From Micromussa lordhowensis (Eukaryota; Cnidaria; Anthozoa; Scleractinia; Lobophylliidae): a stretch of 64,000 nt of DNA. This document shows positions 10,732 to 21,926 of the stretch, one piece after another; position 1 is the stretch's first letter; each line of letters starts with the position of its first letter. Below the pieces are notes generated by a model. That model made no database searches. It was given only the letters and a program-made list of their open reading frames with translations, and was not told the origin of the DNA. The stretch lies in contig OZ026600.1 in NCBI GenBank assembly GCA_964020085.1, positions 9,547,948 through 9,611,947 of the forward strand, in the 5' to 3' direction. A program made the translations under genes and the position numbers.

Positions 10732-13380
10732 ACGGACTTAAAAACATCTACAAAAAGAAAAAAGAAGAAAAGAAAGAAACACACACGAAAATAATATGAT
10801 ACAATAACAAAAATATATGATACAATAAAAACAAAACACGAACGCCGGAAAGCGAGACCGAGATGAAAGACCCACTCTTTCACAGCTAATATATACACAC
10901 CCGCCAAAATACCCCACATACCAACGCACAAACAAACAAAGATAACTATGAGAGCATATTTTCCTGCTAATTCCGCTGTCAAACGCAGGAAAATACTATA
11001 ACTCAGCCACACCCGTAGTGACCGTATATTGTAGCCGGTGTAAAGTTTAGTCAGTATGCTTCTTGGAAGGGACTAAGAAAAAACTTTCCATTCGCCAACT
11101 ATCGCGCTCTAGCGGTTTCGCCGCTACTCGTGAAAGATAAATAAAACCTCTTGCATATACCCAGTGTACCTGGGAGGGAGAAATAAATTTGTAAGTAACC
11201 TTTTCCAGGTGTTGCGCTAGTGGAGGAGAGCGCTAAAAAAAACGATTGAGAAACTCCGACCCGTGTTACTCAGTCTTCTTTGCGCTGCTCTGCTGGAAGG
11301 GAAAAACATATACAAAACGTTTATTATATATTTACAATTAGACGGGCTGATATAACTGCAAAATTCAAGGGCCAAACAAAATACACATAATTCAATTAAG
11401 ATACCAATAGGAGGGTCCTCATTAAATTATTTTGTTTTTATCCATTTTGGGTGGACTAGCACGTGTGGTTCCTCGCTGCTTTTCTTCTGTTTATGTTGTA
11501 ATATGTAATTTATTGCTTATATGTTTCTTATGACTGATTTGTGCAGTGAAAATGGATTAAATTAAATAAATTAACAAATATATGATTGATCAAATTACTT
11601 CACTGTGATTGGCTGAGAGCAGGCAAGTTTATCATTAATTGGTGTGGCAGTGTAAATCAATACATGCATACATGCATGTGCATTTTCCAGTAGTTTTATC
11701 AGGCACCAATGAATCAGTAATTATACGAAAGCTCACGCAATTTAGTGATATTTCTCGTGATATTTACAAACTCTGTCAAAATTATTAAATATCACTCACA
11801 TTGTAAATTCTTTACACTTGGAAGTCATAAATTACCTATACTAATCATGTAGGGGCCAATGCACAAATGGAGACAAGAGAAAAAGACAGTCGTCCTCTGC
11901 CCAGTCGCAGCCCCACCCAAGCCAACTTTGTGAATCTCACATTTACAGTTCCCTTCTCCTACTCAAGGGGTTGCTTGGTATGAACAGTAACCCATTCCCA
12001 GAGGGTAAAATGTTCAATTTATTATACACAAGGCACCAGAATGGACGTTCAGATCTTGGACCTCGAAAGGTGAGGTTCAAACATCTTTAACAACTGACTT
12101 TGTACCAAATTATCAAAATAAATGCAGAAGAGCAAGAAAGGAAACTTGAAACTGTATAATATAATTGCCTGAAAGATAGTAATCAGTATGTGGTTCAAGT
12201 TGACAAAGGTTTGAGTTCTGCAAAACAGGAGTCGAACCTATGACCTTTAGCACACTGGTTGAATGCTCAGCTAAGCTGCTGGAGACTGTGAGCAGGCTCC
12301 TAAACTGCAGCACGAGAGGCAAGGGGCCTGGCACGAGAGCCTCTCATTTCCCTGTGCCAGGCCCTTTGCCAGATTTGTCTAAATTAGCTTCACCACTAGT
12401 GTGGCAGCAGCACATGAGAGCCTTCTCACTGGCAGTTAGAAGCTCATGGGAACTATAAACTACTTTAAAATGTAGGCTTTAACACATTATGTCAAGTTTA
12501 CTGATATATCTGATGAATAAAAAGTACAATGAATGTGTACGACAAGTATGCAAAGAAGCGTAAAAACAGGAAAAAATTTAAGGTGGCTCTGAACCCACAC
12601 TACAGAATTTTTTGAAACTTTGCAAAAAGTTGCATCTTATTATGCTTATATTACAATTTGTCAATAAAAAATTGGGGTCACCAAGCTCATTTTTGAGTTA
12701 TAAGCACTTAAACCTAAAATTATGGGTGTTTTTCAAGTCATATTGTTGCTATGGTAACCTATTATGAACCAAAATTGAAAGCAAGATGTTCACCAACGAT
12801 TGGGCAGTTTTTTGATACCATGATTTTGGCATCAACTGGCATAGAGTGGTTATAATGACCCATCAAAATCTGTGTCTTGGGCTGGAAACTGTTTCAAGCC
12901 TCCATAAATCAATTATAGAATGCTGTCAGAGTTTTAAAAAATTAAAATTAATAACATAAGCCTGTGTTTCATGAGTGTTGTCCAAGTTAATAAGTCATAA
13001 GTGACTAACAGAGAGAAAAATAGATTATTGTTGGCACTGCTTTCACCACAAATACTACAAAATCACTGTGATAGTGTCCCTTGTTTCTTTCAACAACTAT
13101 GCAATTGAAAATAATCACAAAACATGTACACATCTATGTCTCTGCAGTAGGTTCCCACAACTTTTGTACAGAAATGTGCCCAGCAATAAGTTATTTCATT
13201 AATAGGCTCAAAATGTCACCTTTTTTCATTCAAATTCAATGTAAGGTAAAGGACGAAAACCATGTATTCAAGTTTGATCTGCCTCAAATGAACATGCACT
13301 GTAGATTGCAGATTACAATAAATCATAATTGTCAAAACCCAAATAAAACATGTAAATAACTTGCCAATACCATAAATGTT
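10732..13380. other. Gene-free stretch
   Basis: No gene is visible. The sequence is AT-rich. A lone AAGGTGGCTCTGAACC at 12580 resembles the ends of the TTAA/GGTGGCTC elements, but I found no partner end. The last part (13080-13380) is probably 3'UTR of the minus-strand gene that ends at 13381, but I saw no clear poly(A) signal. Confidence 0.4.
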
Positions 13381-15204
13381 TTAGTTGGTATTTTCCTCTT
13401 GAGCATCTTTATCTTCAATGTCAACATGCTGCAACATTACTAACAGTTGCTCACAACAGTCAGATCCTTCTTCCACTGCAAGGAAACAATGTTTTATCTT
13501 CACAACCTGGACTGTGTTAAAGCTTGCAATCCCTCGACAAAGAATTTCCTTTGCTATGGTACTGAAAATTGAGTTTCCGTTGCTATGGTACTGAAAACAT
13601 CCGATCTGTCGCTTACGTGCTTCAGAAAAGCACCACAGCACCTCACAAATGTCATAAGTGCTCAAAGCTTTGATGTCTTTCATTATAGCAAGTCTGAAGT
13701 AATCAAACAGCTCACTGCTTCCCTCCTCAGCTTCAACAAATCCTCGCACCAGTGCATTAATTTGACGTGGAGTCATGACCAGTGGACACCGCTTAATAAT
13801 GGCTTGTTCAATGGAGTCAAAGAGCTCAGGGATATTTATTCTTGAACGCCCTAGAGTCCATGCCAATTGACTTAAGTGATCATCTGCAAGCTGCTTAACA
13901 TCTCTTTGCAGAAATTCATGTGATACAGTCTTGACTAACTCTCCATCACATTTCTCTGCCTTTGTAAATGACCACAGCAAAACCACCAGCTGGTGATCTT
14001 GGAACACTGACATGCCACGGCATAAAACCTCATTCTCCACCACAGCATATAAACCTGCATCTTTAAATCCTCTCTTTGCAAAAGACCATACCAATTGAAC
14101 CACACCCACATTATTAAATGCCTGCAATCCGCTTGTGACAAGGTCACCATCAAATGCACTGAAGAGTCTTTCACTTCCCATTCCCACTTTGGCAAATGAC
14201 CAGAGCAACATCAATGCAGGTACATTGTGCACAGTCTTTGTCCCTCGTCGCAGGACTTCATTCTCAATCTGATTAAAAAGCTCACTCAGGCAGAAAACTG
14301 TGCGTTTAGCAAATGACCAAACAAATCCAGCCAATTGGTGGCTTTTACATGCAGTGAGATCTCTGGATAAAATTTCTGACTGGAAATGGTTAAACAAGGT
14401 TTCGCTGCCGCTGTCATTTTTGGCAAATGAAACAACAACCAAGGTCAAATCATCATCCTTGAAGTCAGATATTGCAATCTCCCCATTTAAAATGGCTTCT
14501 TCCAGTTTAAGAAATATTTTCTTCCCTTGAATGCCAAGCAGACTATATCCTTTCACAATCTGAAAGATGTCAGGCTGTGTGAAAGAACTCAAATCACATG
14601 ACATGATGGTTTCTTCACAACTCTGAAGTAGGCAATGACTCTTCTCTTCTACATTACCTAAGGACCACATAATATTTGCAAGGCATCTGGGGGAGCACCG
14701 AAAAATGTCTGCAGAAAGTGAATCTAGCAAACTAACATAGGTACCACTCAAGGCATGTGATTCAGACTTAATTTCCCTTAACAACTGTAGTTGTGTTTTG
14801 TCTCTTGTCACTATCCTAGCAATGTTGAAAAGGAGTGAAACCCTGTTCACAACATTCATGAAAGATTCAGAGTCATAGAGTTTAAGCTGATCCTGGACTG
14901 TCTTAAGTGATATAATCTTTTTGTTCAGCTGAACTTGAAAAGGCACTAAGTCTTCTGTTTTAGTTTTGTAGTACGCCTTTTGTATAACTGGAGAATAGCC
15001 TCCAACTTTCCCTTTCAGCAATGTGGTCCCAAGCACTAGTCTTGATTCAATGACACAACTAGTGTTTCTAGGTTTTCTTTCAAGATGTGAAAGTAATAAA
15101 ATGCGACTGTGACTGACAGATACACTTGGAACATGACTCCAGGTAAACAGAGACAGGGTTCTTGAACTGCAAGTCATCAGTGTATTAACTTTACTGGTGT
15201 ACAT
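13381..15204 (-). CDS. WSFAK-type helical-repeat protein, probably mitochondrial
   Basis: A single 607-codon exon with ATG at 15204-15202 and TAA at 13383-13381. Residues 1-60 are rich in Ser, Thr, Arg and Leu with almost no acidic residues, as in a mitochondrial leader. Residues about 280-560 consist of repeats of roughly 38 residues, each with a hydrophobic-WSFAK core: WSFAK near 296, 335 and 373, WSFTK near 411, WTLGR near 449 and WCFSE near 524. Such repeats resemble the heptatricopeptide-type (HPR) repeats of FASTK-family proteins and octotricopeptide (OPR) repeats, both known in organellar RNA binding. No RAP domain is visible at the C-terminus, so I do not call it a FASTKD. An acceptor-like TTTTTCTTCAG ends at 15236 on this strand, suggesting an upstream 5'UTR exon. 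The role in mitochondrial RNA handling is inferred. Confidence 0.8.
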   Translation of the reverse strand: MYTSKVNTLMTCSSRTLSLFTWSHVPSVSVSHSRILLLSHLERKPRNTSCVIESRLVLGTTLLKGKVGGYSPVIQKAYYKTKTEDLVPFQVQLNKKIISLKTVQDQLKLYDSESFMNVVNRVSLLFNIARIVTRDKTQLQLLREIKSESHALSGTYVSLLDSLSADIFRCSPRCLANIMWSLGNVEEKSHCLLQSCEETIMSCDLSSFTQPDIFQIVKGYSLLGIQGKKIFLKLEEAILNGEIAISDFKDDDLTLVVVSFAKNDSGSETLFNHFQSEILSRDLTACKSHQLAGFVWSFAKRTVFCLSELFNQIENEVLRRGTKTVHNVPALMLLWSFAKVGMGSERLFSAFDGDLVTSGLQAFNNVGVVQLVWSFAKRGFKDAGLYAVVENEVLCRGMSVFQDHQLVVLLWSFTKAEKCDGELVKTVSHEFLQRDVKQLADDHLSQLAWTLGRSRINIPELFDSIEQAIIKRCPLVMTPRQINALVRGFVEAEEGSSELFDYFRLAIMKDIKALSTYDICEVLWCFSEARKRQIGCFQYHSNGNSIFSTIAKEILCRGIASFNTVQVVKIKHCFLAVEEGSDCCEQLLVMLQHVDIEDKDAQEENTN

Positions 15205-16612
15205 TGTGATCTATCTGTATGCTGTGTTAGATTACCTGAAGAAAAAGACAGCAAAACATTCACATAAATCATGTATCACAGGTAAATAATATCCTTTACA
15301 GATAATTGTACATTTCACAGGTTGCCAGGCTGAGCAAAATAAGAAACACTAAAATGTTGCATATAGTTTCCAATTCAAACTGTTAGTAGTCACTTAATAA
15401 ACTGCCCTTTTTTCCCCATTATCTGTGTCTATAGTGTTTTACAAGAACAACAAAATAGTTCATTGAAAGTTGGAAATATGAAACTTTAGTATAGGGGAAT
15501 GCAGAAGTCAAAAGGATGACATGCCCACTTTTTTGAAAAATATGAAAAAAAACTTGTGGCAGACATTTCGTGAGAGAAAATGAAACAATACATTATGTTT
15601 TTTCTAAGGTAGAGGAAAATGTAAAATTTAAGCAACCGAAATCAAGACAAAAACTTGCCATAAAAAGACTTGCCGTAACAAGGTTATCACATAATTTTCA
15701 TTGTTATTTGTGTAGTTAATAGGTTGTATAATTGTCTTGAAGCATATGTAAGTGTGGATAGCAAGGAGCACTGGAGCAGTAGCCAAGTTTTCATTTGGTT
15801 ATTTATAGCTGTATGACTGAACAAATTGTGTTGCACATACATGAAATGTGTGACAAATTAAAAATATTGAGGTATAAAATGAATTTATTATCATTTACAA
15901 ACTACAGAGCCAAAACAAATAAGTTAATTGATATATTCCTTTCCTGAAAGAAAAATTTCACCAATAATACTTTGGCAAACAGTTGCTTCAAAAAACATGT
16001 TACATGACAGGTGCTTTACTTTCCCGCGATAACTGCATGGGTAAAGTAATTCGATATGTTGTTTCCATTATGCATAAATTAAAACTTTGACTGGGTTTTT
16101 AAAAAGGCTTAAACTTCTTTGAATGAAGAAAAGGTCAGCTGCTATGCCGTTTGTTATTTATGGATACGGAATTTCCAAGTAGAAAAGTTGGGTTGGCCTT
16201 TGTTCCACTTCTGACGTCATCACCTTTGACCAAAAATAGCATCATCTATGCTCAAGTTTCACTGGAGGAAAATATCTTTCCAATGATACCCAGATAAGAG
16301 TGATGGGCGCAATGGAGCCTGAGATATGCCCAAAAATGCTCGGAAATTTGAGTGAAAAACACAGAGCAAAATTTCCTGCAACTGCACTTAGCTACTCCCG
16401 TCTCTATGATGCTTTCTCAGAAATTTTTGAAGATAAGAAAGGGAGAAAAAGGAGACGAAAAAAAATTTTAAGAAAACTCGAAAAGCCTTGGGACGTAAGT
16501 CACTTTCTCATTTAAAAATTGATTTCTGCGCGTGCCCAAGCAAATATGTTGTAAAACGCTGTGCTGGTAGAAAGAAAGGCATGCTATCATGTTGCAAATG
16601 CCTTTTTGAGTA
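15205..16612. other. 5' flank of the helical-repeat gene
   Basis: It holds a probable splice acceptor for a 5'UTR exon on the minus strand (TTCAG at 15240-15236). Beyond that I see nothing definite. A frame at 16300-16494 ends in a good donor (GAC|GTAAGT) but has no recognisable domain, so it is not called. Confidence 0.35.
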
Positions 16613-17815
16613 CCTTATTATAGGAAATTAACGCTCCATGAAATTAACAAGAATCATTAAAATATATCTTAATTTAAGTCGCCTTCATTTTGTTGAGCAT
16701 TAATTTCCACGACGTTAATTAAGTGCAGTGTTAATTTCCACGCTCTCAACTTCCAGTATTTTAACCCTAATTTTGGAACCTGTCCAGACAGTCTTGACAC
16801 CTAAAGAACATTAACTACAAGCTTTATTTCTTTCCATTTACCCTTGATTTTTAATCTTAACTGTTGTCGCTGTCAGAAGTGATGTCAATATCTTCTCCTT
16901 TGATTTCGACCAAGATAGATTTTGAATTGTCAACATAGTCTTTCTCGACAGAATATGAGACTTCCTCTGTTCTCTCTTTCAAAATTGCCAGACTTCTCGC
17001 ATTGCTCCACTGGAGAGAAGCGAACAAGTAGCCCCTACGTTTAGAATTTTGCGTACTGTTGTGTCAAGCGCATGGCGTTTGTTCAGTTTTGAATTATTTT
17101 GCATCCAGTGTTGAAATACATTTGTTCCAGTTGTCAAACCCAACTGTGTCTTAATCACGTAAATTTCCTTTATTGTAAAATTCTACCTCCTCTTTCGCGT
17201 TAATTTTCTTTATTCGAAAGTCGTTTTTCATTTTATTAAATGCATTTTGAAATCACTGGTGGTCCCTGTAATCTGATTGGCTCAAATTAGTGCAATTTAT
17301 TCCCAAATTGCACCATTTTTGCTCTAAATCACATCATTTTTCCAGCCAATGAGGAAGTTACACTTCAAACTTGCGGGCTGTCGCGGCACTTTCGTGAGCG
17401 CTTGCGCTACACTGTAGAACTTTCCAGTAACCAAAAATAGCGCGCGCGTACAACTTAATTTAAGGTCGCACGCTGCTCTATTGCGTATTGAAGTAAAAGC
17501 GTTTCCGGTTCCGCTTTTTGTTTAAAAACCGCCTCAGTTCTGCATCAGTAAATTATTTGAATTGGCCAAGTCCTGTATTTGGGCGATTTCAAAATAGATT
17601 TAATAAAGTGGTAATTGAACTGAGTGGAGTGCAATTTTGATCTGAAATCATACTTGTGATTTCAAAGCGCGCTCGTTCGATTTTGAAATCACGCGTATGA
17701 TTTCAGACCAAATCGCACTCCACTCAGTTCAATTACCATTATAAATTCGCGTTAATTTAAGTCGCGTTAATTTCCAACACCTTATTTCAAGGAGTGTTAA
17801 TTTCCTGTAACAAGG
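16613..17815. mobile_element. TA-flanked 1.2-kb DNA element
   Basis: The left end CCTTATTATAGGAAATTAAC pairs with the right end, whose reverse complement is CCTTGTTACAGGAAATTAAC. TA flanks both ends (16611-16612 and 17816-17817). GTTAATTTCC-type motifs repeat inside. A foldback at about 17604-17747 lies within it (arms GGTAATTGAACTGAGTGGAG and complement). TA duplication fits the Tc1/mariner group. No transposase is seen. Confidence 0.7.
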
Positions 17816-19050
17816 TAGACTGGAGAATATTGGGCTCATATCCAGGCTGAAAATCTCCCAAATGTCCAAAAAATGCGTTTTTGGCAAAAAGCACTGTGAG
17901 TCAACGGGTTAACTAAAATAATTTCGGGCTAGCTCCTCAAAGACTTGAGCTAGTAAGATCAGATAAAGTTACAGCTTGCCCGAATTCCATGTCACCCTGC
18001 TTTAAGCATTGCTTTTAAACAAATATCAAAAAGAAATCAACACTAAAAGGAAACGCAGCATACCTGTAAGTCTAATAGGTCATCGCATTTTAAAATGAAC
18101 AGCCACATTGTCAAATAAGCGGAAAAACCCCATTACGAGTACTTCGAAGCGCCATCTTGCCATCTTGATAAAAACCTGGGAAGAGTGGAACCTGAGAATG
18201 AGACTCATTCCCAGATTTCCGTCTGTCCCGTTCTCTTGTCTTTCAGCCGGCGGGGGACTGGCGAGACGCGATGAGAGAATGCCATTATCTATGCCAGCGT
18301 GTGTAGCGTTGCACTTTCGTCCTGCGTGGCAGATATGTCTAACACCTTTTGACCAATTGTAGGTGTTGTTGTTTCTTCCAATGAAAATGCGTTGTGATCG
18401 TGTCTTCTGAGATTATTTTACTTGGGGACGGGACGGTGTATCGATTACGAATTTTAACTGCGAGGATGTTTTTTTCCGATCTGCATGTTCTGAAACACAT
18501 TCACAGCTGCACATGTGAAGCTCAATATTGTTGGTAAGAACCTTTGTGAACTGTAACGTATTTTATAATTTTGTTTGTAGTAAGAGAAGGCACAATTTTC
18601 GACCGAGGCGTCCATGTTCATCATTGTCATTATTGATCATATTGATTTCAAGCGGCACGAACTAAGGTGGCACTAGTTTATATAGTCCATACTGTTTTAT
18701 TTTGCATTCTGTCGTGCTGCTAAACTGCGTAGTACATCATTTGTCTTCGTCACAGGCGTAAAGAAAACGCTGTCATACCGACTTGTATCGCCAAATGCCA
18801 CCAAATATACACCTTAGTTGGATAAAAAAGTTGTATAGAGCAAAATAAAAGCAGTAGTTTCGAAATAAAGTGCAGGATTGCAAGAATGGAAATTGTTTAC
18901 AGTTCAAGAAATTTGAGTTAAGTTCAGGATGTCAAGAAATTGAGTATACCATTCTTGCGAGAGTTTGAACTTTCGACCCTTGATTTTGTCTTTTATCTCT
19001 TTGCTTCTATCAGTAATGGCAATGATTTCTTCCAATTTAAGTATGCATAA
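17816..19050. other. Gene-free stretch
   Basis: No gene is supported. The open frame at 18108-18362 has no recognisable domain and overlaps repeat-like sequence (GACTCATTCCCAGATTTCC) related to the palindrome at 20391. Confidence 0.4.
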
Positions 19051-20218
19051 GGTGGCTCAAAACAGTATTGTACAATAACTGCAGAAATTCTCGCGCGCTC
19101 ATTGGCTAATTTTTATCGTCAATATGCGGACAGACACATGAATTTGAAATTCATGCGACATGTCAGCGAGCGAGAGCGGGCAATTCGGCCATTTGTTATC
19201 GTAAAAAACAAATCGGTTAAATATTTTGGTGGGATGCCTGTGGCCTGTTTCTCGAAAGTCCCAAAAAGTTTTCGCACCCGGAAAGCCATAGCAAAATCTC
19301 GAAGCTTATGATTACAGAGCTGTTTTATTCACGTATTTGTAATATAAACAGACGTTCTCTTCACAAACGAAATTTCAGGCGTGTACACTTCTCCGTTTTC
19401 AGATACAGATGAACTAAAAATGGCTTTACGGGCCCGAAAAGTTTCCGGGGCTTAAGAGAAACGGGTCCCTGGGCCGGGTTGTTTGAAGCCCGATGAAGCT
19501 AACCCAGGATTAGCGAGAAATTTGATTTCAGTTTTGTAACTTTGGGTGAGGTTTCTGTTTATATATTTTGTCCTTCAGTTTTGAATTTGAATAACCTCAA
19601 ACTACACAAAACATAAGCAGTTAAAAATGTTTTCATACAAGAAATATATATACAACAATTAACTTTGAATCCTTTAATCCAAGTTTAGCAAGATGTTGAT
19701 GTTGCAGTTGAGTTTCAAGAGTGAGTGCGATCTTGCAATGTCAAGATGTTGATTTGTGCATAGCACGCACTCGAAAAATTCCTCATTCACGAAGCTAATA
19801 TCTCAAAAACTGATCCTACTACTCCACTTAATGCAAAAAATTATTCAACAGCAAAAGCAGAATGCATGTGTGAAATTGTAAAAAAAAAACACTGTGGAGT
19901 GGAATTTTCCCAAATTGGAAATTTCCATTGTTTTTAATTTAAGCAAAATCTACTCCACAATTTTTTTTCTTATTTTCCCTGTTTCTACTTCAGTGTGTAA
20001 TGAAAAGGCTTAGATTGTTATCAAAACAATATGGGGTCACTGGCTCAGTTTTTAAAAGAGATGCAATTGATGGTTAAAGTGGGTCAAGTTTGTTGCTATG
20101 CAACAGGACAGTGCTACCTATATTTGTGACTTAAACACAATGAAAGGAACAGTGGAGAGTTGAAAAATCGTACCTAGTTCTATAAGTCTAAAAAAACAGA
20201 GAACTGTTTTGAGCCACC
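19051..20218. mobile_element. GGTGGCTC-end element, second copy (1.17 kb)
   Basis: The left end GGTGGCTCAAAACAGT and right end ACTGTTTTGAGCCACC are exact inverted repeats. The right flank is TTAA (20219-20222) and the left flank is ATAA, one mismatch from TTAA. It shares its first eight bases with the element at 6908-7898 but differs inside, so it is probably a related family. No transposase. Confidence 0.75.
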
Positions 20219-20390
20219 TTAAAGTAAGCTCCTGGACACATCAGTACAATACCTTTTCCTGAACTTTCCCTACCAAGCACAGTCTCTAAAAATAAATTTA
20301 AAAGGTAGGTCACCATGCTTGCAGAAGATATTTTATGTTCCAGTCTTACCCTATTTGGCCAGTTCTAGTACTATTCATTCTCACTATTTC

Positions 20391-20440
20391 TAATCTCGTT
20401 CCCAGATATCTTGTGCACAAGATATCTGGGAACGAGATTA
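20391..20440. mobile_element. 50-bp perfect palindrome with 9-bp flanking duplication
   Basis: The 50 bases from TAATCTCGTTCCCAGATATC to GATATCTGGGAACGAGATTA are a perfect palindrome with no spacer. The 9-mer CACTATTTC sits immediately on both sides (20382-20390 and 20441-20449). It looks like an insertion made only of two terminal inverted repeats. Confidence 0.85.
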
Positions 20441-20449
20441 CACTATTTC

Positions 20450-21926
20450 ATCACTTTTTTGTAGTGGCTGGAAGGTACAGTTTTTAAGTAATATTTAAAG
20501 ATGAACTTTGATAGGCATGAAATTCTGAGCATAAGGAAAAGAATCTAAAATAATCAAAGAATCAAAAGCGATCATAGAATCAAAGCATTCCTCGAGTTGT
20601 GGATTTTAAGCTCTTATTTTGCATGCTACTGAATAAGTACAAAATTCTGTACTTGATTCACAATGTAGTGCTAAAGAATCGGCTTGATTATGCAGTAATG
20701 GTTAGGGTTTTGTCCTCCTTTTCTTCTTTTCTGCTGTTGCAGACTGCCACCCTTTAAGCTGTTTGTTACAAAGCAATGTTTTGTAGGCTTAGTGACTGTG
20801 CACAGTCATCATGTGATGCTGCTTCAAGAAGTGCTTGCCCAGGTGTCCATTTCTCTGCAGCTGGTTTAATTAGCACATAACAGGGATACATGCCAGTGCC
20901 TTGTCATGTCTTCATTAGGTGGCTTTGCCATTATCTCATTGTGCCAGCTCTTATCTGAGGTTCATTTCCATTCTTGTTATCTTTTGGACAATTTATTCAT
21001 ATTTTTGGTACTTGTGTTGTTTTTTTCTAATGGTGGAAGGCTTCAGAAAGGCAGTACTGTTTGTGAGGGTGGTTGTAACATTGCCAGCTCAAGATGTATG
21101 CTCATGTCACAATATATTTTGGGCTCAGCTCAAACAATATCAGCATTTATTCATTGGCTTTAAGATGAGTTGATCCTTCCAAGACTTTCCTATTTATGAA
21201 CTAAATAAAATATTATCTTTTTTGGACACTGCAAAGATGAAGGTGAAGATCTATTCTGAGATGTTGCTCTCCATAAGCTGGTGTATACCAAACTAAATTG
21301 CAACTTTGTTTTTGTGAAAGATTTGGTTTTGTAGCCTGGGTATGGCCACCCCATTTTTGCACCAGAATAAAATCAAGACAATAAAATGCTGTTGATAATT
21401 AAAAATATGTCAAGATTATGACAAAAAGGAGACAAAATAAAGCGTTAAGTCTGGCAGTTCACAAAAAGATAAAGTTCCTCACATACAATTTTCTTCATAT
21501 ATCGTAGCCAAGTATGATATGTGATAACAAAGATATCCTGTTAATTTTAGCTAGGGAATTCACCTCTAGGTACCCCAATTTTTGTAAATTAAACCATTTG
21601 AATTTTGCGCTAATAGCGATTTAGCCAATAAAGGAGCTCAGATTAATTTAATTATCACATTTCTGCTCATCGGCTACTAATAGCTATTGTTTTTGCTATC
21701 CTAGCGTTACTTAAAAACCTAGGTCTTGATAAGATAGTCGTACATTGTGCTCTTGCAGTTGTTTCTTAGTGAATTTTGTTTTCTTGTAAATTTCCCTTTA
21801 CTGGTGTACTGCTTTTATTCTACAAGCCTGTATGTTATTTTAGAACAGTCAGTCTAACTTAATATATAAAATATTGCATTCATGTGATTTTGTGTTTAAA
21901 AAAAATTCTTTGAATTTCTGTTTTAG
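20450..21926. other. Gene-free stretch
   Basis: Two overlapping short frames at 20906-21173 have no recognisable content. No repeat ends could be defined. It may be 5' flank or a first intron of the acidic-protein gene. Confidence 0.35.

Noticed and set aside
12580..13010. Possible GGTGGCTC/TTAA element starting at 12580
   Set aside because: No matching opposite end was found in the window.
16300..16494. Open frame ending in a strong donor (GAC|GTAAGT), possible exon
   Set aside because: No recognisable domain, no clear acceptor, no matching downstream exon; the surrounding sequence looks repeat-derived.
20906..21173. Two overlapping frames rich in hydrophobic residues
   Set aside because: No ATG context, splice sites or family resemblance; composition fits T-rich non-coding DNA.
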